NCBI RefSeq assembly: GCF_019175285.1
Contig: NC_056522.1
Span: forward strand, 61,741,468-61,805,467
Reading direction: 5' to 3'
Source of the DNA: Sceloporus undulatus
Lineage: Eukaryota; Chordata; Lepidosauria; Squamata; Phrynosomatidae
DNA length: 64,000 bases
Below, in pieces: positions 1 to 58,251 of the stretch; position 1 is the stretch's first letter; each line of letters begins with the position of its first letter. A model generated the notes under the pieces. That model did not search any database, had not been told where the DNA came from, and saw only the letters and a list, made by a program, of their open reading frames with translations. A program made the position numbers and the translations under genes.

Positions 1-1952
1 TGGTGGACAGTAGTCAGAGTTTACAAAACTTTTCATATCTCTAAATTCCTGCACTAAAAGACCAGATTCATCTAAAGGAAAAAAATAGAAATTAAGAGTG
101 GTGATCTCATACATTTTAACATCAGGGAACTTCAAGAGAGAGCACAATAAAAGAATTCTAGCAGTTCAGTGATGGTAGGGGATATGATTTGTATATATTG
201 TTGCTGACTGAAAAAATCCAATAGCACTATCAGTTGGAAATGTTAAACATTTTAAACATTTGCTCATGACATTTATTTTTTGCTTTGTTTCTCTTAATCA
301 CTAACTGTAAGAGTCTGTTTTTAACTTTTTTTTACCTATGTGTTGATGATGTGCCAAATAAAAATTCTACATATAGATCAGGATGTTTGAAAAGTCTACT
401 ACAAAAAGCAAGTTTGTTTGGACTTTTTGTTTGTTTGTTTTTTGTTCAAATGAAACCCGTCAGTTAATCGAACTGTCTAAAAAGCAATCTTTCACAGAAC
501 AGCCGTGACAAAACCAAGCACTAAACATGTGAAAGTTGCCAGTTTTACATAATTTATTTTCTGCAGTACTTCTCTAATGCACTTATAAAATTTCTATGGT
601 AGGAAAATTGTGCAGACCATACTATAAACAGTGTTCTTTTTCATGTTAGTTTTGTATGTCTGATGACTAAAAGATGTTTCAGTCTGATGATTGTCTAACA
701 ATATGTGCAGATTAGCATGGCTGCAGTGACTTGTTTAATTGAATAGCCTTCTGTATCTTACATTTTCTTCATTTTACAACTGATTCTGGAAGGTGCAGTA
801 AACACACTTTCTGTAAGCTTTTGTTATTTAAATTCCTTAGGGTTCTAAAATGATATTAGATAAACATGTGAGGAGAACAAGTACTCCCCTCTGGGTTCAA
901 AATTGCATGGAGACCCTTTATAGATCAAGAAGGCTTTCCTCTTCACTGATACATCTTTTTTACATAGAGGTTGAAAGAAATCTGCAAAGAGTGGGGTAGC
1001 CCTAACGTGCTTTTCCTCCTCATGTGTTCAGTTGTATAACACCAGAACAGGGCTTTAAATTACATGTAAATCCATAGCATTGAATGTTAAAGGGAGAGCA
1101 ATAGTTACCCCATTATGGTAGATAATTGGTGTCTTGTTTACAAAATGGGTATTATGTTTCTTTATAAGACTTTTTAAAAATAATTTAAGAATTGTGGGGG
1201 AAATAAAAAAGAACAAAAAAGATGGAAAATTCTGTTTAGAAAGTAAACGTACATATTTTTCCTCAGATAATTTTTACAATTATGACTTCCAATTCCAGTT
1301 ACTTAACTGAATGTGCCAACTACTTTTTTGGCAATTGAAGTAGACAGTGATTGATCTTGAACTGATTGATTTTGAACTGTATTCTGTAGAGCCCTCCATC
1401 GTGTTCCTAGATACAGTGTTGACATCAGAAGGCGGGAAACTTTTCTAATGGCACCATAAAAAACTAAATAGTTCTAAAACTTACAGTGATCACTGTAAGC
1501 TAACAAAATATGTTGAGACTTTGGAAATTGATTTAAAATATGTTAAAATTGTTCTTCAATGGCTTGATTAGGTAAAACAGATAGTGTCTAAAATTACAGG
1601 GTACATGAGCTGAGATCCACTTCTTATAGGAACATGGAAAAACTTGGTACTGTAGTCACACTGATACCTTTCATGTTTCCCTCCTGAGTTGTTAAAAATA
1701 TTTTCTAATCCATTTTGCATGAAAAACTCAAGATGTATGACACTGCTCCCCTGCTTGAGCTAAAATTTATAATGTTTATTTGCTCTGGACAATTGATTTT
1801 CAGACATGGTTTGAAATCACGTCAAGGCTGCTTTCTTATACTTGAAAGCAAAATATTTTGCACCATCTCATTTTATGTTACTTGTAAAGATGAACCTTTA
1901 TGATGGCATGAGTTCACTGCCTACATGGGTGTTTTAAACAATGAGTTTTTTT
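1..1952. other. SPAST intron 16, nothing recognised
   Basis: AT-rich sequence without open frames of note and without a repeat I can name. The SPAST last exon was searched for on the minus strand (expected to end in FGDTTV) and was not found here. Confidence 0.6.
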
Positions 1953-2052
1953 NNNNNNNNNNNNNNNNNNNNNNNNNNNNNNNNNNNNNNNNNNNNNNNN
2001 NNNNNNNNNNNNNNNNNNNNNNNNNNNNNNNNNNNNNNNNNNNNNNNNNNNN
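1953..2052. other. Assembly gap, 100 N
   Basis: Exactly 100 N, a conventional size for a gap of unknown length. It directly precedes a compound (TG)n(TA)n(GA)n microsatellite, which probably caused the break. Confidence 0.95.

Positions 2053-2124
<72 letters not shown>
2053..2124. repeat. Compound microsatellite (TG)n(TA)n(GA)n
   Basis: About 13 TG, 12 TA and 11 GA units in a row, next to the N gap. Confidence 0.95.
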
Positions 2125-2127
<3 letters not shown>

Positions 2128-2500
2128 AACTACTAAAAGAAAAGATCAATGCATTCATAGAAATGTGACAAGACACAGAATATACAAGGAGGAAATTAAA
2201 AGGAAATGATATTCAATGTTACATATTTGCATTAGCAAGAAAGGAATTGTATAATTACCTAGATGGAAAAGATATTAAATGCAAAGTTTAACTGGGATAA
2301 AAAAAAAGGTCTAACCAAAAGTCAATGTATGTAATGTAATATATCTGAGATAACCAAGCTAGTACGAAATATTTCTGTATAGAAGGTAATAGAAGTTGTA
2401 AAAAGCAAAACTACCAATTCAATATTGTCAATTGAGCTTTGTTTGCTTTTTTATATTTTATGAAAATACAAATAAAATTTATATTTAAAAAAATTAAACT
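2125..2500 (+). mobile_element. Probable L1 LINE 3' end fragment
   Basis: AT-rich sequence ending in AAATACAAATAAAATTTAT and an A-rich tail, the style of an L1 3' end. No coding part is visible; the rest may lie in the gap. Confidence 0.35.
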
Positions 2501-2624
2501 GAACTTATAATGTGTTTATAGCTATTATCAAAGTTTCAACAGTCACAAACATCAAAATGCACAACAAAATAAAATTCTGTTTGTATTAGCACTGCTACTT
2601 TTATTACACTAGTTGGTGCCATTA

Positions 2625-2809
2625 CAGGTATACCTCACTTAAGAAGGAGATATGTTCTTGGCTTAACTTTAACAAAAACCTTGGTACCAGAGGCAGATAT
2701 AACATGGAAAGAATACAAGAAAAGTGGAGGACTGGGCTGGGCTACTACAAAATAACCTCATTATAAAGGAGCTTCTTTATCAGAGGTTTTGTTAACTGAG
2801 GTATGCCTG
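2625..2809. mobile_element. Tigger-like MITE, 185 bp
   Basis: Terminal inverted repeats CAGGTATACCTCACTTAA and (reversed) CAGGCATACCTCAGTTAA, flanked by TA on both sides, the pogo/Tigger pattern. No transposase. Confidence 0.75.
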
Positions 2810-3456
2810 TATATATTAACACATGTCCAGCAAAAATCTCAGGCTGCTTACAATTACTTCCCTCTACTAAGATTTATCTTACTAAAACAGAGGAATGGAT
2901 CCAACACAGCATAACTGGAAGGCAAATCTCACAACCCATCTTTCCTGCCCTTATGTATTACTAAAGCATCTGGAGACCTAAAATAACGCTGCATGACATG
3001 TCTTATGGGGCTGCAGTGGGCACAAATTGAAATTAAGTGAAGAAATCTTCTGCAAGCAGAGTTGCTGGATATAAACCCAATTTTCACCTTGACTTTTTGT
3101 CAAGTCTGTATTTGAAACAGAACTCAAATGCTGTGAATTCTATAAATATTCAAAACTATGCAAGAAGCTGATTTCTTAAATAAATGTTGGTTCCTAGATT
3201 CTTTAACTGCAGTGTTGAATACTGCATCAGTGAGTATAAATCCAAAGCAATATCATGAAAATGATTTGCTCAGCAAGGAAAAGGATCTAGTGACCATGTT
3301 TGTGTCCTAGGTCTTAAATCAGTGTAAGCTCTGATCCATAAAGTAGTATTTAATTGGTATGAAATATTTTCAGGATCTTTTGTTGTTATTTAGTTTTGTC
3401 TTTCAGATGTACTTTTGCTTTTTGTATTAGACATACAAACCAGATAATTCACTTTG

Positions 3457-3682
3457 ATCCAAAACACACTGCAGAAATATGTAATCCAGTTTGAAACCAC
3501 TTTAACCACCATGGCTCAGTGCTACGGGAATATTGGGAACTGTAGTTTACTGTGGCACTGGAGCTCTTTCTAACAGAGAAAGCTAACTGTCTCACAAAAC
3601 TACAGTTCCCAGAATTCCCTAGCAATGAGCTAGTGCAGTTAAAGCTGTCTCAGACTGGATTATTTCTGTAGTGTGTTTTGGA
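3457..3682. mobile_element. Palindromic MITE, full copy (ends TCCAAAACACACTGCAG)
   Basis: Begins with a TCCAAAACACACTGCAG-type arm and ends GTGTGTTTTGGACC, with internal mirrored parts GCTACGGGAATATTGGGAAC and CTACAGTTCCCAGAATTCC. The whole unit folds back on itself. Same family as the units at 22267 and 53455. Confidence 0.75.
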
Positions 3683-3930
3683 CCTTTATTAAGATAAATT
3701 GTGCAAATGCAAGTTCTAGGTGCTAGACAAGCTTATACTGCTTTCAGTAATCTCTCCGGAATTTACAGTGAACATTTCATTTATCTATCCTTGGCAGCAG
3801 CTTCTTTTCCCCTTATTTTTTTCATCTGCAAACAAGAAACTGTATTCTACTTTACAAGTAAGGATGAGAAAAAATGGCATAAGTGAATAGTTTGTTTTCT
3901 GTTTGGCATATCAAGTCTTAAATAGCATAC

Positions 3931-52387
<48,457 letters not shown>

Positions 52388-52438
52388 TCACCGCCGCCAT
52401 AATAACAACAACAACAACAGCCACCGCCGCCCTGCCAT
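52388..52438 (-). promoter_or_regulatory. SPAST upstream ORF, 16 codons, stop abutting the main ATG
   Basis: In the likely SPAST leader an ATG at 52438 (G at -3, G at +4, a good context) opens a 16-codon frame through the (TTG)n stretch and ends with TGA at 52390-52388, directly followed by the SPAST ATG at 52387. A second upstream ATG at 52400 (A at -3, G at +4) is in another frame, stays open across the whole of exon 1 and would stop in exon 2. Whether the real 5' UTR includes both ATGs is inferred; the transcription start is not visible. Confidence 0.6.
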
Positions 52439-52747
52439 CGCCCCCTCCAGCCCTAACGGTCTCCCTCCCGAGCGCGGAGCAGGCCTTTTGTCATCGGTCT
52501 GCGCCTGCGCACACGGGCCCTTCGCGCGGGGAAACTACAGCTCCCGTCATGCCCTTCGCGCGGTAAAGGACGCTCAAGAACGCGCCTCTTTTTTTTACTA
52601 GAAGCGGTGCGCTCTGGGTAATGTAGTCGGCGGAGAAAGCCTTGCCGAAGGGGAACTATTAGGTTTCCTTGGTTTTCATTTCGCGCATCGAAATATCTCC
52701 ACACGCTTATTATTATTATTAGTGATAATAATAGTAATGGTGACACG

Positions 52748-52820
52748 GCAAGCTACACTTCCCAGAGTTCCACAGCATGGAACCGAGGCAGTTAAAGCGG
52801 AACGTTCCTACACACTTGAG
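52748..52820. repeat. Half of a palindromic MITE inside the shared promoter
   Basis: The stretch CTACACTTCCCAGAGTTCC, CACAGCATGGAACC, GCAGTTAAAGCGGAAC matches the right half of the palindromic MITE found at 3457, 22267, 42484, 53455 and elsewhere. The remainder was lost or never inserted. Its TTCCCAGAGTTCC core resembles STAT/BCL6 and ZNF143 sites. Confidence 0.6.
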
Positions 52821-52939
52821 GGTGCGTCCCTCGACTGCTTTGCAATGCTTAGCTAAGCTCAGGCCTAGACCAACCGCCGTTTCCCCATAAGCCCCGCCCC
52901 TTCCATTGTTACGTAGATTCCCCTCAACCGCCGCGACAG

Positions 52940-53059
52940 TTCCCTTCCTTCATTTACGGCCTTTCACGACGTCCGAGGCTGCTTCTGCTGCTTAGAGCGA
53001 CGGTTGTTTCTCTCGTTGCTTCGCGACGCTCTCTCTCCTGGATTCGGCTTCGAAGCGAG
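52940..53059 (+). other. DPY30: DPY30 probable non-coding exon 1 (5' UTR)
   Basis: CpG-rich sequence ending GAAGCGAG|GTAAGAG, a strong donor. It lies upstream of the coding exon 2 acceptor at 54238 and downstream of a GC box. The DPY30 ATG is in exon 2, as in mammals. The 5' limit is a guess. Confidence 0.6.
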
Positions 53060-56000
53060 GTAAGAGTTTGGGTGGAGCCTGGACAGAAGGAGGCCCGGCT
53101 GTCGCTTGGAAGCCTCCAAGGAGAGAGAGAGAGGAGGGAGACACCCCTGGGACCCTTGCCCTCGCCTCTCATCCCTTTCCAGCCCAGGAGCCTCAGGTGA
53201 ATATCGCACACTACACTGTTATAGCGCTCTTGTCCCGCTTTCACAGCTGCGGCTGCCTCCTGAGGCATCCTGGGATTTGTAGTTTGGACAGGGCCGTTTA
53301 GAATTCTCGACCAGAGAGCCCTTAGGCCTGCTTAAACTACAAAGCCCATAATTCCACAGGAGGCAGTCGTCGCAGTTAAAGTGGTTTCATACCGCTATAG
53401 CAGTGTGGCGTGGTATATAACGCTTTTCAGGGTTGGCTGAGAAGGTGGACGGGCTTTGGTCTGAAACAGGAATAATCCCAGTTTGAGACCGCTTTAACTG
53501 CCCAGGCTGAGTGCTAGGGAATCATGGGAACTGTAGTTTTGTGAGACATTTAGCCTTCTCTGTCACAAAAATCTAGTTCCACAATAAAATACAATTCCCA
53601 AAGTGCCCCAGCATTGAGCCAGGGCAGTTAAAGCGGTCTCAAACTGGATTATTCCTGCAGTGTGTTTTGGACCAGGGTCATCTCCTTTTCTTTGCTTTCT
53701 CCCCAACAGAGACTCTTTGGGGTTGCTCTTAAAAGCAGTGTAATAAAAGTAAGAGATTTTGTAAGGGGACGCATCCGCACTGCAGAAATAATGCTGTTTG
53801 ACACCGCTTTAACTGCCAGGGCTCAATGCTATGGAATCCTGGGATTTGTGGTTTGATAGGATGTTTTGCCAGAGAGCTCTGGTGCCACCACAGACAACAA
53901 ATCCCAGGATTCCATGGCATTGAGCTCTGGCAGTTAAAGTGGTGTCTGTCAAACTGGGTTGTTTCTACAGTGTGGATGCAGCCTAGGATACACGCAGAAG
54001 GCTACCATCCTGCTTACTTGGGAATGAGACCCTTTGGAATAAACCAAGCTTGCTTAGAGTAAGTGTGCATGAGTCTCTTTTATGGACTTTGAAACGGTGT
54101 AATTTTCTTGCTCTTTGTAAGATTCATGCTGTTAGGAGTTGTTCACAGCATTTGGACCATTGGAGATATTTTACGTATCGGCTTTTAAAATATACGGCAA
54201 TGTAAATGGCAATATGTTTTCTGTGTTTTTCCTTCCAGGGCTACCTTTGGTAAAGTCTACACATCATGGACACGGAACAGATCATGGAGGCCCAGCCACA
54301 GGTGATGCTAAAAGCATAAACAGTTACCCATATTATTATTATTTTTTTAATACTTGTTTTTCATTTTTAAATTGTGTGTGTTGTTTTCCAGGCTCCTGAA
54401 AATCCTCATGCAGAGTATGGCCTAACAGAAAACGTAGAGGTAACTAATATCATCCTTAGAATTATTCTTAGTTAAAGCTGGACCTATTAGGCCACTGTCC
54501 TGCATAATTTGCTTAAATGTACAACAGTCAGCCCTGGTTATTACTTTACTGGGAGACTGCCAATGAATCTCAGGTGCTGTGGGCTATATTTTAGAGGAAG
54601 GAACCATCCGGCAAAACCATCTCTTACATATTCCTTGCCTAAGAAAATCCTGTGAAATTCATGAGGTCACCATAAGTCAACAGGCGACCTGAAGGCATGT
54701 GGGTACATACACATATGACAACCTGTCATAAGTCATTATATTCCCTCTATGTTGATGAGGGGAGGGAACATAATGACTTATGGTAGGTTGCTAGTGGACG
54801 ATATCACACGGGAGGAATGTCTCCCAAATTCAAAAAAAAAAAGAAAGTAGGGACACGAATGGTTGTCAAACACATAGAAGAACACAGCGCCCACCCTAAA
54901 GCCAAAGTAGTGCGAATGCAAAAGAAGTTATCATATGAGTACGTATCCTTCCTAGTCTAGAGTTCAAATTAGTATCCCTGCACAGGCGCAGTGAGAGCAG
55001 AATTGGATCATGACCTTTTTACACTTCCTGCTTGCCTCCGGTTCCCGTAGTTTTGCCTTGTTTCACATTATTTGTTCATTCATTACCCTTTATTTCACAT
55101 TATTATACAATTCACATTACGTGTTCATTCATTACCCCTTATTTCACGTTATTTAGGCAATTCACATTATTTAGTCATTCATAATCCTTTATTTCAGGTT
55201 ATTTAGGCAATGCACTTTATTTGTGCATTCATTACCTCTCATTTCATGTTATTTAGGCAATTCACCAATTCAAAATCAGTCCAAAGCAACCTTGTGCTTG
55301 GTTTGAGCATTGGACTATGGCTCTAGAAGGCAGGGATGGAAGTCACGCTCTCTCAGCCTCCTCAGAAAATGGCAATGGAAAATCCCACCTGAATAAACCT
55401 GCCAAGAAAACCCAAAAAGCAGGGTGGGGGGTTCTCCAGATGGTTGTGTGTATGAGAGAGACACTGTGTCTGTGCCTTCAAGTCTCCAGCTATTGGCTGG
55501 GGGAGGGGGGAGACAGAGTCCCTTCCATTAGGCAGAGCTTTTCTGCAGCCATGTTGTGGGGGGCCTGGATCCTCCTTGGTTCTAACCTGGCCCTTTGGTA
55601 GTCCCGTTGAAGGTAATGGTGCTGTCGGGGGGGGGGGGGGGGGAAGCTGTGCAGGAATCAAAGCTGGTGATTAAGGCTACATCCATACTGGAGAAATAAC
55701 CCAGTGTGGTACCGCTTTAACTCTTTGTGGCTCATGACTATGGAATTCTGGGAGTTGGAGTTTGTTGTGAGCCCAGAGCGATGCCCCTGAGGGGAGGAAA
55801 ACAGACCCCCATTCCCTAGGCTGCCCCACTCCATCACCCCCCAAAGGAAGAGGAATGAGGGAAGGAGAACAACTCTTTGGACTAATAAAAAAGGGGAGAA
55901 TTTCCCCCTCTTTTTGAAGCCCCCTGGCCCTGGAGGGAGAAAGGAAGGAAGGCAAAAAGGTCCCTGAGGGGCACAAGGAGCCAGGAGCAGGGCAAGCCCC

Positions 56001-58206
56001 AAGCCCACCATTTTGGGCAGAGAGAGAGCTTGCAGGGCGCCTCATGGAGAGCCTCCCCCCCCACTCTTTCCTGTCAAAAACAGCTGCTTTTCCTCCCAGC
56101 TGCCAGGGAAGACCTAGGAGCCCTGGAAGCCAAAACAAAACAGAGGATCATGGGAATTGATGCAGGGGGAATACCCGGGCCACAGCAGACATGCATATCA
56201 CACCAAACAACACCACATTGAATGCGAAATAGCCTGGGAATAGGATTTGTGAATTCCCTAGTTCACCGAATTTACTTAAGTGTGGATTGATGCGTGATTG
56301 TGTTCGGAATGCGAGCGAATGCGTCTGATAACCTTTCGCACAATAACGTGAATACACATGATTGCATTCAGGATGACACTGGATTATACTTCCAATTTCA
56401 GTCATGTGATATCGTCCAGTGTTGACATGTTCTCTAGGATTCATTGTGGGGGAAATTAATTAAACGGTGTTAATGAAGCTAAGATCCTGCATTGAGCAGG
56501 CAGAGAATAAGGTTCTAACTGCATACTTGCATGTCCTGCTCACCCTGATGGCTTTCAGACTGTGGAAGGGCCCTGCTGCTGCTGCTTACTGCTGGGGAAA
56601 GAGGGAGGGGGAGGTAGTTCAGATCAGGAAGCAGCTGGTGTCAGCTCAGAGGGGCGAAAGGAACAGGGTTATGCTAGTTAGAATGCACCCCCTTTTCTCT
56701 GACTTGGGGGCCTCAGAGCATCCACATCTTCATTGTCTGAACTGCTTTCCTCTCTTCCCCACCATTAGGCTGCAGAGCAGCAACAGACCTTCCTGGTGCT
56801 TGACTGCCATTGCAGGGGTTGGGTGGGTTAGAGGAACACTGGGAGCCAGAGACTATCTCTTTGTATCCCATCCAAAGAGAGAGACGTATGTGCACATGTG
56901 TCACTAAATGTAAACCACTCCATAAATGAGTTTTGTGTTATCTGTTCTAAAAAAAATAAGTGCAGTTATTCAGGCATGGGTTTACAAAACAATGCTGTGT
57001 TGTGTACAAAAATATAGACACTCAGGCTGATGTTATTTTATTATTTGCTTTGCATATTTTTGTGTACTTTTGGATACAACAGAACTTTACCTTGGGAACT
57101 AGAAATCCCACTTAGAAATACCTGCTGTAGAGCTTTAAAAGCAAGCCATGTGGAGGCACTCTCTAAGAGTTTTACTCAGTGGTAAATCACTTAATGGTAA
57201 ATCTTCAATGATAAATCACTCAACGGTAAATCTCTTCTGACAGGCATTCCACAATTGTGGGGGGGGGGGGGGGGGGTAGGAGAAGAAAAAGTCCTTTGGG
57301 AAACTGTTGCCAGGTTTGTCTTGGCTGATTGGAGCAAATGTTTCCTAGAGGACCTGAGTGTACAGGGATGATTATACAGGTGAAGGCAATCCTGTAGGCA
57401 GATGGACCTTGAGGCCCCGTCCAACTCTATGATTCTATGATTTTAGGGCCAGTTTACTTAAAATGCATGACTTGATACTTTCAACTAAAACATTTGTGTT
57501 ATCTTAATAAAGTGCATGTTTTATATTTTTAAGCGAATAGTGGAAAATGAGAAAGCAAATGCAGAGAAAACATCAAAGCAGAAAGTAGATCTTCAGTCAT
57601 TGCCTACACGTGCTTATCTGGATCAGACGGTAGTGCCTATCTTACTACAAGGACTTGCGGTGCTTGCAAAGGAAAGGTATGGTGATATGTTAATGCTTTT
57701 ACAAATGTCACATATACTTGGATATGTTACACCTAGCTCTTATATAAACCAAATAGAGTGGCAAATTTCTGTCTGGATAAACTTTTTTCATTGGCCAGCA
57801 GCTTGTAGCATTCAGATGGATGCACTTTTCAAAGGAATTAAAAGATGACAATTTTAGTTATTTTTGATTAATGTAAAAACAAAGAATTACTGTTAAAAAC
57901 TGCAACACGAATGGTAATGAACTAATTTGGGTGGGTATGTTTGAACTGTAATGAATTAGCCACTTTCTGAGCTCTGGACTTCATTAACAGAAACATAATG
58001 GAAAGAAATCATTCTGTATTAATGCCACAGCAACTTAGAGGTCTTTAAACAGAGGCTGGATGGCCATCTGTCGGGGATGCTTTGATTTAGATTTCCTGCA
58101 TGGCAGGGGGTTGGACAGGATGGCCTTTGTGGTCTCTTCCAACTCTATGATTCTATGATTTTTTCTAACTGTAGCCTGGGGCTCTCTCTCCCCCTCTCCC
58201 CATATA

Positions 58207-58251
<45 letters not shown>

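Larger units (their letters stand above)
52388..52960. promoter_or_regulatory. CpG-rich, probably bidirectional SPAST/DPY30 promoter
   Basis: The stretch between the SPAST ATG and DPY30 exon 1 is GC- and CpG-rich. It holds an NRF1-like site (TGCGCCTGCGCA near 52499-52510), two ACTACA..CCC sites resembling the ZNF143/THAP11 motif (52534-52554 on plus; 52608-52629 on minus, reading ACTACATTACCCAGAG) and an Sp1-type GC box (GCCCCGCCCC, 52891-52900). No TATA box was seen. The head-to-head arrangement implies both genes start here. Confidence 0.75.
54796..56417. mobile_element. DNA transposon, 1.62 kb, GGACGATATCACAYG ends
   Basis: Inverted ends GGACGATATCACACG and (reversed) GGACGATATCACATG, with AGT on both flanks (54793-54795 and 56418-56420). 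It contains a four-unit minisatellite, a SINE fragment, half a palindromic MITE and a 17-G run. No transposase. The 3-bp duplication would suit a PIF/Harbinger-like element. Confidence 0.6.

Noticed and set aside
1925-2209. Open frames across the N gap
   Set aside because: Produced by N and dinucleotide repeats.
56467-56907. 146-codon plus-strand open frame in DPY30 intron 3
   Set aside because: No recognisable domain, low-complexity parts, no splice context.
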